Shown one piece after another: positions 50,137 through 60,906 of a stretch of 64,000 nt of DNA. The stretch is taken from the NCBI GenBank assembly GCA_036417435.1, contig CM070900.1, positions 166,956,815 to 167,020,814 on the forward strand. The letters run 5' to 3'. Under the pieces are notes generated by a model. The model had not been told where the DNA came from. It ran no database searches and saw only the letters and a list, made by a program, of their open reading frames with translations. Numbering within the stretch: position 1 is the stretch's first letter; each line of letters opens with the position of its first letter. The DNA comes from Inia geoffrensis. Lineage: Eukaryota; Chordata; Mammalia; Artiodactyla; Iniidae. A program made the position numbers and the translations under genes.

Positions 50137-52215
50137 CCGCCCATTTTTAAAAACTGTGTTGTTTGTTTCTTTGATATTGAGTTATATAAATCTTTGTATA
50201 TTTTTGATATTAAACACTTGTCAAATGTGATTTGCAATACCTTTTCCCATTCAGTAGGCAACATGTACTGCCTATGTTTTTTATTCCCCATAAGTTTTAT
50301 GTTTGCAGGTCTTATACTTAACTTTTAATCCATTTTGAATTTGTTTTGCATGGTATGAGAGAATAGTCCAGTTTGATTCTTTTGCATGTAGCTGTCCAGT
50401 TTCCCCAGTACTATTTTTGAAGAGGCTGTCTTTTCCCCATTACATTCTTGCCTCATTTTTAGTAGAGTAATTGCCTATATAAGTGGGAGTTCTATTTCTG
50501 TGAAAAATGCCATTTGTATTATGATAGGGATTGCATTGAATCTAGATTGCCTTGGATAGTATGGTCATTTTGACAATATCAATTCTTCCATTCCTGGAGG
50601 TTGGTACATCTTTCCATTGCTTCATGTTGTCTTCAATTTCTTTCATCACTGACATAATTTTCTGAGTACAGGATTTTTACCTCCTTAGTTAGATTCCTAG
50701 GTATTTGTTTTTGATGTGATTGTAAATGGGATTTTCTTAATTTCTCTTTCTCTTAGCTTGTTGTCATTTATGTATAATAATTTTGTACTCTAAAATTGTA
50801 CTGAATTCAGTGATGAATTCTACTAGTTTTTAGTAGAGTCTTTAGGATTTTCTATGCATTGTATCATGTTGTTTGCAAACAGTGACAATTTTACTTCTTT
50901 CTTTCTAGCTTGGATTCCTTTTATTTCATTTTCTGTCTGATTGCTGTGGCTAGGACTTCCAATATTATGTTGAATAAAAGTGGTGAGAGTGGACATTCTT
51001 GTCCTGTTCCTCATCTTAGAAGAAATGATTTCAGCTTTTAACCTTGAGTGTGATGTTAGCTGTGAGCTTGTGATATATGGCCTTTATTATGCTGAGATAT
51101 GCTCCCTCTATACCTACATTGTTGAGAATTTTTATCATAAATGAATGTTGAATTTTGTCAAAAGCTTTTTCTGCATCTATTGAGATGATCATATGATTCT
51201 TATTCTTCAATTTGTTAATGTAGTGTATCACATCGATTGATGGATATTGAACCATCCTTGCATCCCTAGGATAAATCCCACTTGATCATGGTATACGATC
51301 CTTTTAGTGTATTACTGAATTTGGTTTGCTAATATTATGCTGATGACTTTTGCATCTATATCCATCAGTGATATTGGCCTGTAATTTTCTTTTTCTGTGA
51401 TATCTTTGTCTCTTTTGCTATCAGGGTTTGGAAGTGTTCCAAAGGTTTGGTATGAGTTTGGAAGTGTTCTTTCCTCTACAATTTTTTGAAATAGTTTGAG
51501 AAAGATAAGTGTTAACTCTTCTCTACATGTTTGGTAGAATTCACCTGTGGAGCCATTTAGTCCTGGACTTTTGTTTGTTGGGAGTTGTTTTATTACTGAC
51601 TCAATTACATGACTGGGAATTGTTCTGGCCATATTTTGTATTTCTTCCTAGTGAAGTCTTGGGGGATTGTACATTTCCAGAAATGTGTCCATTTCTTCCA
51701 TGTTGTCAATTTTATTGGCTTATAATTGTTCTTAGTAATCTATTATGATGCTTTGTACTTCTGTGGTGTCTGTTGTAACTTCTCCTTTTTTATTTCTGAA
51801 TTTATTGCTTTGGATCCTCTCTTTTTTCTTAATGAGTATGGATAAAGTTTTATCAATTTATTTTTATCTTTTCAAAGACCCAGCTCTAAATTTCATTGAT
51901 CTTTTTGATTTTTTTAAAAAAAATTCTATTTCATTATTTCTGTTCTAATATCTACAATTTCTTTCCTTCTATGAAATTTTGGTTTTGTTTGTACTTTGTT
52001 TTCTAGTTCCTTTAGGTGTAAGATTAGGTTGTTTATTTGAGATTTTTCTTATTTCCCTAGGCAGGCCTGTTTTGCTGTATACTTTCCTCAGAACTGATTT
52101 TTGCTGTGTTCCAAGGAATTTGGATCATTATGTTTTCATCTTCATCTGTATCCAGGTATTTTCTGATTTCTTCATCTATTTCTTCAGTGATCCATTGGTC
52201 ATTTAAGTAGTTTGA

Positions 52216-52460
52216 AATGTCCAGCAGCAGCACAAACAGGCTTCCCTGCTTTGTAATTTGGGCAAGGGAGACAGTTGACATTGACACTTTTGGGGGTCTT
52301 GCTAATGTTTCCCCAGCAATATTGGTTCATGAAGGCTATCATTTTGTCAGTAGACCAATGGTTTAATGCATGTACACTGGTGAAGAGTGGGAATTTTACA
52401 ACCTCCAGTAGGACTGGGTTGTTATTTGGTCAAAACCAGAGCTTTCTCTTTTTATCAAAC
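52216..52460 (-). pseudogene. pol: ERV integrase, N-terminal zinc-binding domain fragment
   Basis: One minus-strand frame reads through an H-X3-H pair (VHALNHWSTDKM) and, downstream, a C-X2-C pair (NCLPC), followed by PNYKAGKPV. This is the HHCC domain that helps retroviral integrase assemble on viral DNA ends. A stop (near 52434) precedes it. The catalytic core (DDE) is not present because the L1 junction at about 52215 cuts the frame just after the HHCC region. Confidence 0.78.
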
Positions 52461-52712
52461 TAACCTGTATGTAATTTACAATATTTTTCTTTTCTGAGGC
52501 TAACTGCTAAGATTCTCTAGCTAGTTTTTATAAATTATCATTTGGGGAAATATCCCTTTGGACCATGACAGAGTTTTGGCTGCTGTTCATCCATTTAAGG
52601 GCAGGATTTGTTACAGAAAGATCAGCAGCAATTTCCATTTGCTTCCAGCGAGTCAAGTTTGGAATGCCCCAGAATCTTAATAATGTCAAAAGTGTCAGTA
52701 AAAGTACTGAAT

Positions 52713-53090
52713 TCAATAATTTTTGAAACAGGGGCCATTTAAAATTTTGTTTCCACTAGAAGCAAGGAAGCCATGTTGCTTCCAAAACATGACAAAATCA
52801 TGGGCTACTCCAAAACCATGTATACTATCAGTATAAATAGTGTCAGTTTTGTCCCTGTCTAAAGTACAAGTCCATGTAAGAGTATATAATTTAGCCTGTT
52901 GGGCTGAAGTAGCCATAGGCAAATGTGTTGCCTCAACAACATCAAAAGTATTCCTAATAGTATACTCTGCACAATATTTGCCACTGTCACCTTTTAAATA
53001 AAAACCATCAGTGAACCATGAGAAGTCAATGTTACCCAGTGGAATTTCCTGCATATCATTACAAAGAGTCAAGATGCGGTTCATCAGCAT
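52713..53090 (-). pseudogene. pol: ERV RNase H domain
   Basis: An open minus-strand frame of 125 codons. It carries the first active-site Asp in SWFTDGFYLKGDSGKYCAEY and the block ATSAQQAKLYTLTWTC, where the family normally has Glu and here shows Lys (an active-site Glu lost). IYTDS, holding the next Asp, follows. RNase H degrades the RNA strand of the RNA-DNA hybrid during reverse transcription. The catalytic set is incomplete and the frame is isolated by shifts on both sides (next piece 53090-53323). Confidence 0.83.
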
Positions 53091-54608
53091 TAAGCAGTCA
53101 TGAGGGACTTTGTTGGAAACAGAAGGGAAAAGGATAACAAGTAAACATTGTCATACTTAAAGGAGTTATGTGTGGGACAGTTAAAAGAAAGAACTTCATA
53201 GGCGGTGAGGCGTCCAGCTGAGAAATGTTGAGTGTGATGAGAATTCAGGAGAGCTTCTACTGCATGAGATAGGAAAATAGTTAAAGGGTATCCCACAACA
53301 ATTTTCTCCATGGTATTAACCAAAAGGGTTAAGGTTGTAATGGCCCTAAGGCAAGATGGTTATCGCCACATCATGGCTCCAGCTGTTGGCTATAACACTT
53401 TATGGGTCAATGGCAGTCCCTGTGGTTTGAGGTAAGTAGCCGAAGGCCATTCCCTTTCTTTTCATATACGAAAAGAAAAAAGTGACTTTGATAACTGGGA
53501 TGCCCAAGGACAGGTGGGTTCATCAAACTCACCTTTAAGGCCTTAAAGGAGAAGGCTACGTGTTCTGGCTCTTCCCATAAAGTTGGGTCAGGGTTGTTAT
53601 TGTTGGGGAAAACATAGGTGTTTGGCCATAAGAGAGAAATTTGGAATCCAACTTCAGTAATAACCAATTAGCCTGAGAAAACCTCACAGTTGGCACATAG
53701 TTTTGAATTTTGAGAAACTTAGGGCACCATGAAGTCTATCTGGATCTAGGTGTAGCTCTTTTCTAATATCAGATGCCCTAAATATCAAACCTGGGTTTGG
53801 GAAAACTGCATTTTTTTCTTTGTCACCTTATATCCCTTTAAGGCTAAAAGCTTTATTTAGTAGGTGGATGCAGTCTTCCTATGAGGAGGCTTGAGAAGGA
53901 GAGCAAAGAAACAAATCATCCACATTTTGCAATAAAGTAGAACCTCTAGGGAAACTTTATGTTATACAGATCAGCCTTTTAGGATTTGCAAGAAATAAGG
54001 ATTCTCAGTAAAACCCTGAGGCATTACTTTCAGGGGAACTGGTTTTCTTCACAAGTGAATGTAAAAAAGTACAGCTTCATCAACTGGAATACTAAAGAAT
54101 GCACTAGACACATCAATTACAGTAAAGAATTTACTTCCAGTGTGAATGGATGCTAGTAATGTAAGAGGGTTAGGAGCAACAGGGTATCAAAGGATAGCAA
54201 GGCTGCTTATTGCTCAGAGGTCCTAGATAAACCTAAACTTTGGCCCTTAGGTTTTCTTACCAATTAAATGGGAGTGTTCAGGGGCTAGTACAGGGATAAT
54301 AAGGCCTTAAGCTTTGTGATCTTCTATTAAGGGCTTTAGGCCTTGAAGGGCTTCTTTATTTATGGGATATGGATTAATTCTGGAAAGAGATTTTGATGGG
54401 TCTATTTGAATCTTGACAGGAGGTATGCTATGAATTTTGCCAATATCCGTTGGAGATTTTGCCCATAAGGAGAATGGTAGCTAATTCAACCGGGACAAAT
54501 TATCAGTGTTCCAGAATCAGTATCCTCTAGTATCCTCAAGAGACAAAACATATAAAAGATATCAAAGGGTCATTTAATTTACCTAGTTGGTTATTTTGAT
54601 GACTACTG
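53091..54608 (-). pseudogene. pol: ERV reverse transcriptase remnant
   Basis: A patchwork of minus-strand frames: 53407-53667 (thumb/connection, NPDPTLWEEPEHVAFSFKAL) and 53090-53323 (connection). The palm lies at about 53700-54250. The active-site motif falls at 53915-53926 and reads NVDD, so the Tyr of YVDD is Asn while both Asp remain (LQNVDDLFLCSPS). Stops occur in every frame and no open segment exceeds about 90 codons. It encodes no working enzyme. Confidence 0.75.
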
Positions 54609-55094
54609 TCAAAGTCTAGAATTATTTCCCCCCTTTTGGGATGCAGAAATTCCATCATGATACTTCTCTAAGAAGTCATGGTCTAATAAATGGGAAAGGG
54701 CAGAGGAGCTAAGGAGAATAGGATGTGCATCTCTCAAAGGGTCTAAACAGAAGGGAATCATAGGTTTAGAGACAGGAACTTCTTGAGGTTCGTTATTGAT
54801 CCCCACTATTTGAACTGTTTTAGTACTCTGAGGCAGGGACTGTTTTACAGTAATGGGGTTGAGCACCAAGAGTGTGGCTCTGATGTCAATTAGCACTGGA
54901 AAAGATTTATCCTCAATCTTGAGAAATGTTTCTCCAAGCTGATTAAGAGGAAGGATTGGGAAGAGCCCCTGTAGTTCCTCAGATCCCCATCTCTGAGAAC
55001 TGGAATAATGTTGGAAAGGCTGGTTAGAAGGCTGAAGATACCTAAAGCACTTAAATTTGTAATAGTCTCTTTTCCAATGTCCTGGCTTTTGCAA
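54609..55094 (-). pseudogene. gag-pro: ERV nucleocapsid tail and protease
   Basis: The longest retroviral frame here (about 160 codons). It starts in the zinc knuckle (PGHWKRDYY, with the last Cys replaced by Tyr). It then has a short linker (RWGSEELQGLFPI) and an aspartic protease segment. The active-site triad DTG reads DIR at about 54879-54887 (FPVLIDIRATLLVLNP), so the catalytic Asp remains but the Thr and Gly are lost. A one-base loss inside the zinc knuckle separates the two Cys (CYYC in the neighbouring frame) from GHWKRD. The frame is a relic. Confidence 0.8.
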
Positions 55095-56060
55095 TAATAG
55101 CAGAAATTAGGAGAGTTTTGGCTTTAGGAGACTTCATTTGCTGGAGTTGAATATTAAGAATTTTGGCAATCTTCCTTTGAAGTGACTCATTTACAGTGCA
55201 AGAGAGCTGGCTTGCCAAGTTGATTAAATCTTTGGTGGACATAGTTTCCCTTTCTATCTTGGTCTTTTTTACTAGAAAGGAAAGGTCAGCCCACTAATAA
55301 ACATAGTTAAAAGCTACTCAGATGGAGTCAAGCTCTGAATGAAGACCTGTATTTCTTTAAAAATACTCTGAACTCTATTGTAATAATCCTGAACAGGCTC
55401 GTCAGATTTTGTGTGTAAACCTAAATCTGTTGCAATCAACAGGCTTTGGAAAAGCCCTAGGTATTAGTCAGTTAAGTTGCCTAGGGATTACCCAAGCCTG
55501 ATATCATATAAGTTAGCAGGCTTGTCTCCAGGTGGTAGACCTTTTAGGATTTTCCCAGTTAGCAGTGTTCATACAGTGCTACGTCTATCCTTCACTGACA
55601 AGCATATGAACTAGATGATATAAGTCAGAGAAACCAGGTTGCCAAGTTTTAATGACTATATTAAATTCCTTAGCAAATCTGTGAGGATCTTTGGTTACCT
55701 TGGAAAATCTTTAACTATGTCTCACAGTTCTCCTTTAGTCCAAAGAACATAAGAAATTAAGGGTTTACCCTCTGGATTCTCAGAAGGCTTAAATTTAAAG
55801 TGACAGGTTCTGACAATGTCAAGAAAAGGGAATGGGGGAGTTTCAGAGAAAACAGGGGGTTTGGTGAGAGTATTAGTATGGGGGAATTGAGGGCATAGTG
55901 GAAGCTTAGGTGGTGTAGGAGGGAAGGAAGTGGAGTCTGGCCATAAAGAGCCAGAAGAGAGGACAAGATGGAGTTGAAAGCAGAGCCTAAGACAAAGAAG
56001 CCACAGAAGAAGAGCCTGAGGCTTCTAGGGCCATTTTATCTTTCTTTACCTATTTGTTTG
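55095..56060 (-). pseudogene. gag: ERV gag remnant (matrix/p12/capsid)
   Basis: Minus-strand frames contain a proline-rich region (within 55757-55966) typical of the matrix/p12 part of gammaretroviral Gag. Capsid-like sequence follows in pieces (GKPLISYVLWTKGELRDI near 55715-55770, and the TDYLGLFQSLLIATDLGLHTK block near 55430-55480). The NC-proximal frame is 55051-55242. Gag would form the virus core. At least four stops or shifts break it. Confidence 0.7.
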
Positions 56061-56430
56061 CCTCAGTTAACCTTAAAATGTTTTTTTGGAGACAGGCAAT
56101 TTTAGACTCCTGATAACACTGGGAGGCAACTCCTGTTCCTGAAGGAATGAGCCAGTGCCTAGACAGTGAAACACTCTGACCTCAAAATCAGACCTAAGTG
56201 CCAAACAAGTACTTGCATAGAGAACAAGGCCTTAACCTGAAAGACAAAACCTTTAAATAATCCTGAATGAAGCCTGGAGAGCTTCAAACACAAAGAGGAT
56301 GTGAGCTGGGATCTAGGAGGAAGATGTACCTTGAAATTTCAGGGTTGGTGAGAAAACAGCGAGTAATGACGGGCTCAATTGTGGTTACTGCAACTGTTTG
56401 CTCACCAGCTTGGCAGAGAGTCTTCTCTGG

Positions 56431-56448
56431 TCCCCATATGGGCCACCA
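56431..56448 (-). promoter_or_regulatory. Retroviral primer binding site, tRNA-Ile-like
   Basis: The minus strand reads tggtggcccatatgggga, 16 of 18 bases identical to the complement of the tRNA-Ile 3' end. It lies 3 bp past the LTR terminus (...caaca), exactly where a PBS belongs. This is the basis for calling the ERV HERV-I-like. Confidence 0.8.
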
Positions 56449-56451
56449 AAT

Positions 56452-56703
56452 TGTTGACTTGAAACAAATAGACTGCCAGATATTTATTCAGCAAAGATAG
56501 GTTATTTAAGATCAGCAGAGAATTGCAATTCTGAGTCTGCCGCCATGGCCAGCCACATGCAAGTCCCTTCAGAGCAAGGGGAAAAGAAAATTTTTATAGA
56601 AAGGAAAAGGAAGAGGGCTATAGTAAACAAATAGCTTTTCACTGGCTGAATCCTTGCCAGGAAAGAAGGAGAGCTCTTCTTGCTGGGCTCTGCTATTTTC
56701 ACA
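56452..56703 (-). mobile_element. 5' LTR of the ERV
   Basis: On the minus strand it starts TGTGAAAATAGC (56703), has a TATAAAAA at 56591-56598 and an AATAAA at 56483-56488, and ends ...gtcaaca at 56452 beside the PBS. Spacing from TATA to poly(A) signal (about 110 bp) suits an LTR. The start at 56703 is the least certain point: if U3 is longer, the LTR extends toward 56900. Confidence 0.78.
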
Positions 56704-56945
56704 GGGTATGAGAGCTTTCCCTTCTGGTCTTCTAACTTTATTTAATTGAGGTCTCTGCTAATTAAGTTTTACACTATTAGTTACATAAATGCATGAGCAC
56801 TACTAAAAAACTCAGAAGGATAAAAACATGCATAAAACACTAGATCTAAAGTAAATAAGATGAAAACAGCAAGTTTTAGAATACAAGTCCTTCCTTTTCA
56901 TTTGAAAGGACATTCTTTATAAATGCAGACTCACCTTGCTTTTTA

Positions 56946-57024
56946 TTGGATTGGTCAAAAAGTTCATTCAGGCTTTTCCAAAACATCTTATGAAAAACCC
57001 GAATGAACTTTTGGGCCAACCCAA
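56946..57024. mobile_element. Mariner-type MITE (79-bp hairpin)
   Basis: Terminal inverted repeats pair ttggattggtcaaaaagttc with the reverse complement of gaacttttgggccaacccaa. The inner part is also mostly complementary (cattcaggcttttcc against gaaaaacccgaatg), leaving a loop near aaacatctta. A TA precedes it (56944-56945); the right-hand TA reads CA. It is a non-autonomous DNA transposon of mariner type, as known in ungulate genomes. Confidence 0.88.
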
Positions 57025-57364
57025 CAGAGCTGAGTTCTGATGTTCAGATACATTAGTAGTTTAAGTATTACATAATATTAACCATCCTCAAATGACAGTC
57101 TTGTTGTAAAAGTTACTTTTTTTTGCCCTCTAAATGTGCTGTTTGAGACTAGACCTCTAGAAAAATTTTTTCCAGAAGTAACTCCTCCATGATTTGATTA
57201 TTAGATAATATTTTTTGGCAATATATGGACACTTCTCAGGTGCCCTAAGCTCATGAATTTTCCACTAGAACATCTATTTAATAAGTGATAATAAGAAAAT
57301 TGTTTTGTGTAGTTTACCATAAATTCTAAATGATATTTTCACATATCATTAGAAAAAATAAGAC
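57025..57364. other. No gene seen
   Basis: AT-rich sequence between the MITE and the LTR, with nothing recognised. Confidence 0.4.
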
Positions 57365-57830
57365 CCGTCTCTTGTTATAAAACAAAAACAAAAACAGAGC
57401 CTTGACAGTAGTTAGAGGAGTAGAAGCAGATTTTAATCAGGAGCTACTCCAGTAGTGGAAAGTACTCAATTCCATATACAGAAATGATGAGTGGGGATTT
57501 ATAGTCAAAAGGCAGAGTGAGGGGGTTGGTGGATGGAAAATTACTAAGAGTCTAGGGCAGCTCTTGCTAAACTGACCTAATAGAATTCTTATTGAAGGCA
57601 GGTCGGGGTGATCAGATGTCCCCTGGGGCATGATAGGGAATTAGAAATTTGGTCAGATATTAAGGGTGGTCTGATATCGAGGGAAAGGCTTCTCTCTAAA
57701 CTAATTTAGCAGAATTCTTGCCAAAACTGGACTCTACATGAACAGACACAAAAGCTCAAGGTTGGACTAGTCGAGCAAAATGTCCAGAGAAACCTGACTA
57801 AAGTTTGGTCAAGGAGAGGCTCTGTCACCG
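57365..57830 (-). mobile_element. Probable solo ERV LTR, reverse orientation
   Basis: The minus strand has LTR layout. A tatrich TATA box (gactataaatcccc) lies near 57496-57509, a weak poly(A) signal (gattaaaat) near 57431-57440, then a short U5 and a T-rich end. U3 carries repeated segments of the type agaattct.gctaaa.t.ag (near 57570-57590 and 57700-57715), possibly enhancer-like duplications. No family is assigned and no coding sequence adjoins it. Confidence 0.5.
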
Positions 57831-58868
57831 TGACAATCATTCATCTCTGAGAGGAAAATATCTCATTATAATAATGTTCAAGATAGTTTCAGGAAATGTG
57901 TTTCATCACAATCTTAATACTCCAGTCAATGAACAGCCCCCCAAAGAATCATTAATAACAGCAGAAATGGCTACACACTTATCTGACATTCACTTTCAGA
58001 TCAAGAGCCCATTTGGATCTTTCTAAGTGACGTACTGAGAGACCATTGTCAGATCTGTTTAAGAAAGCTGAGTTTACGTTCATTTGCAATTGTTTTTTCA
58101 TTATATTTGGAAGCAAGATAAATATAACACAATTGTATTTTCAACTCTGTGGTGAAATAAAGGATTAAGAGAGCAAGCAGTGACTTTTTTCATGAGGCAA
58201 AGGCTTCTTTTATTCTCCAGTGTAAACCTAATGAGAGAATTGCTTTCTCCACTGTACAGTGAACTGAAGGTCATCATCAATTCTGTTTACTCCTGTTGCA
58301 AAAGACTCCACTGCTTGTAAATAATTCATGATACTATGTTATAAATAACATTTTATGTAAAAGAAGACCCTGCCTGGGTTTACTAAGTGTCTCTTTAATC
58401 TTTAGAAATATATTCAAATAGCTTCCACCTTCGTATATAGCCTTAGCATAGTCTCATAAAAAATTGCTTTCTGAACCTTCACTATGAAACCCTAGGATGT
58501 CTTATTGTTGAAATACAGAGAACTTGTTGCATAAAGTTAAATTGGTATGCAGTGGCTTATTATTTTTAAGGTTTCTCAAAAAGAAGCAAGGAAATGCATG
58601 GAATGTAAATTTCTTGGAAAAATTCTTCTAAAATATTGTACAAAGTTTTGTTTTATAGCATTCACTTCACTGGTTTCTCTCATTAAACTTTACTTAAAAA
58701 TGAGTAAAATTATGGTTAAGAGTTTTCCAGTAAAATAAAAAGATATATAAGCAAATAATTTCTTTTAACTATACATGAATATATTATGTGTTTTACCACG
58801 TGATATTGTACAGTTTAGATGTGTAAATATATGCATATCTCACAGTTTGTTAAAATGTTTAACATTTC
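57831..58868. other. No gene seen
   Basis: Unique-looking DNA up to the L1 start; no exon recognised. Confidence 0.4.
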
Positions 58869-60906
58869 AAGGAGACATTCATGATGGCAGAGGAGTAAGA
58901 CGTGGAGGTCACCTTCCACCCCACAAATACATCAGAAATACATCTACATGTGAAACAACTCCTACAGAACACCTACTGGACACTGGCAGAAGACCTCAGG
59001 CTTACCAAAAGACAAGAAACTCCACATGTACCTGGGCAGGGCAAAGAAAAAAGAAAAAACAGAGACAAAAATATAGGGATGGGAACTGCACCACTGGGAG
59101 GGAACTGTGAAGGAGGACAGGTTTCCACACACAAGGAAGCCCCTTCACTGGCCGAGACTGCAGGTCGTGGGGGAGAAGCTTCAGAGCCACAGAGGAGAGT
59201 GCAGCAACAGGGGTGCAGAGGGCAAAGCGGAGAGATTCCCCCACAGAGGATCGGTGCCAACCAGCCCTCACCAGCCCAAGAGGCTTGTCTGCTCACCCGC
59301 CAGAACGGGTGGGCGCTGGGAGCTGAGGCTCAGGCTTCAGAGGTCAGATCCTATGGAGAGGACTGGGGTTGGCTGCGTGAGCACAGCCTGAAGGGGGCTA
59401 GTGTGACACAGCTAGCCCAGAGGGAGTCTGGGAAAAAGTTGACCTGCCTAAGAAGCAAGAGACAATTCTTTTGGGGTATGCAAGGAGAGGAGATTCAGAG
59501 CACCATCTAAACGAGCTCCAGAGGAGGGCGCAAGCTGTGGCTATCAGCACGGACAACAGAGACAGGCATGAAATGCTAAGGCTGCTTCTACAGCCACCAA
59601 GCATCCTGTGTGCAAGCACAGGTCACTATTGACACCTTCCCTCCGGGGAGACTGTGCAGCCCGCCACTGCCAGGGTCCAGTGATCCAGGGACAACTTCAC
59701 AGGGAGAACACACAGTGTGCCTCAGGCTGTTGCAACGTCACAACAGTCTCTGCCACTGCAGGCTCGCCCTGCATTCCGTACCCCTCCCTCCCCCTGGCCT
59801 GAGTGAGCCAGAACCCCCTAATCAGCTGCTTCCTTAACCTCATACTGTCTGAGCGAAGAACAGATGCCCTCAGATGACCTACAAGCAGAGGCAGGGCTAA
59901 ATCCAAAGCTGAAACCCAGGAGCTGTGTGAACAAAGAAGAGAAAGGGAAATTTCTGCCAGGAGCCTCAGGAGTAGTGGATTAAATCTCCACAAACAACTT
60001 GATGTTCCCTGCCTCTGTGGAATACCAGAATAGACAATGAATCATCCCAAAATTGAGGCAGTGGACTTTGGAAGCAACAATATATATATATTTTATCCAT
60101 TTTTCTCTTTTTCTCAGTGTGTACGTGTTTGCTTCTTTGGGTGATTTTGTCTGTATAGCTTTGTTTTTACCATTTTTCCTAGGGTTCTGTCTGTCCATTT
60201 TTTTTGTTTTGTTTTGTTTTGTTTGTATAGCTTTTAGCGCTTATTATCATTGGTGAATTTGTTTTTTGGTTTGGTTACTCCTTTCCTTCTATTTTTTTAT
60301 TACTTTTTAATTTTTTTATTTTTAAAAAATATTTTTTATTTAAAACAACTTTATTTTATTTTACTTTAATTTTTTCTTTCTTTCTTTTTTTTCTCCCTTT
60401 TCATCTGAGCTGGGTGGCTGACAGGGTCGTGATGCTGTGGCTAGGTGTCAGGCCTGTGCCTCTGAGGTTGGAGAGCCGAGTTCAGGACATTGGTCCACAA
60501 AAGACCTTCTGGCTCTACGTAACATGAAATGGTGAAAGCTCTCCCAGAGATCTCCATCTCAAGGTTAAGACCCAGCTCCACTCAATGACTAGCAAGTTAC
60601 AGTGCTGGAAACCTCCTGCTAAACAACTAGCAAGACAGGAACACAAAACCCACCCATTAGCAAAGAGGCTGCCTAAAGTCATATGAAGTTCACAGACACA
60701 CCAAAACACACCACCAGAAACAGTCCTGCCCAACAGAAAGATAAGATCCAGCCACAGGCAACACAACACAAGCACTAGTCTCCTCCACCAGGAAGCCTAC
60801 ACAACCCACTGAAAAAACCTTAGCCACTGGGGGAAGACACCAAAAACAACGGGAACTATGAACATGCAGACTGAGAAAGTAGAGCTCAAACAGTAAGTTA
60901 GGTGAA
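58869..60906 (+). promoter_or_regulatory. L1 5' UTR / internal promoter region
   Basis: In L1 the 5' UTR holds the internal pol II promoter. This one is about 2 kb, long for the family. It includes a GC-rich part (58869-60030) with a 202-codon sense frame at 58902-59510 and a 107-codon antisense frame at 58973-59296. A T-rich low-complexity stretch with (GTTTT)n at 60197-60225 follows, then a second GC-richer part leading into ORF1. I identify no specific transcription factor site with confidence. Confidence 0.75.

Larger units (their letters stand above)
48380..52215 (-). mobile_element. Older L1 in the ERV, reverse orientation, itself interrupted
   Basis: Two parts of one older L1 flank a younger one. 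48380-48437 holds a piece of the ORF2 tail (aaatgtctattcagatcc). 50137-52215 resumes at the adjoining gcccatttt segment and continues through thumb, RT palm and the endonuclease-RT linker (ends near ccattggtcatttaagtag). Frames at 50823-51014, 51031-51255 ([20 protein letters not shown]) and 51312-51632 (NKSPGLNGSTGEFYQTCREE) are broken by stops. The catalytic box region (LFANNMIQCIENP near 50860) reads FANN, so both Asp are lost. Confidence 0.8.
52216..56703 (-). mobile_element. Endogenous retrovirus (class I, ERV-I/HERV-I-like), 5' LTR to integrase
   Basis: On the minus strand the order is 5' LTR (56703-56452), primer binding site (56448-56431), leader, gag (about 56050-55060), protease, RT, RNase H, and the integrase N-terminus, which is cut at about 52215 by an L1. 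The rest of integrase and all of env are absent, and only a stub of the 3' LTR survives at 48342-48379. Gammaretrovirus-like traits are a single nucleocapsid zinc-knuckle region and a gag-pro-pol order. All frames are broken, so it is a fossil. Confidence 0.85.

Noticed and set aside
52057..52287. 76-codon minus frame, considered as part of ERV pol
   Set aside because: Most of it lies in the older L1 (52057-52215) and crosses the L1-ERV junction. The integrase signal is in a different frame.
59002..59271. Antisense frame in the L1 5' UTR, considered as a direct ORF0 homologue
   Set aside because: Position and strand resemble primate ORF0, but I see no sequence match and the region is GC-rich with several open frames. 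It is kept only as a finding to check.
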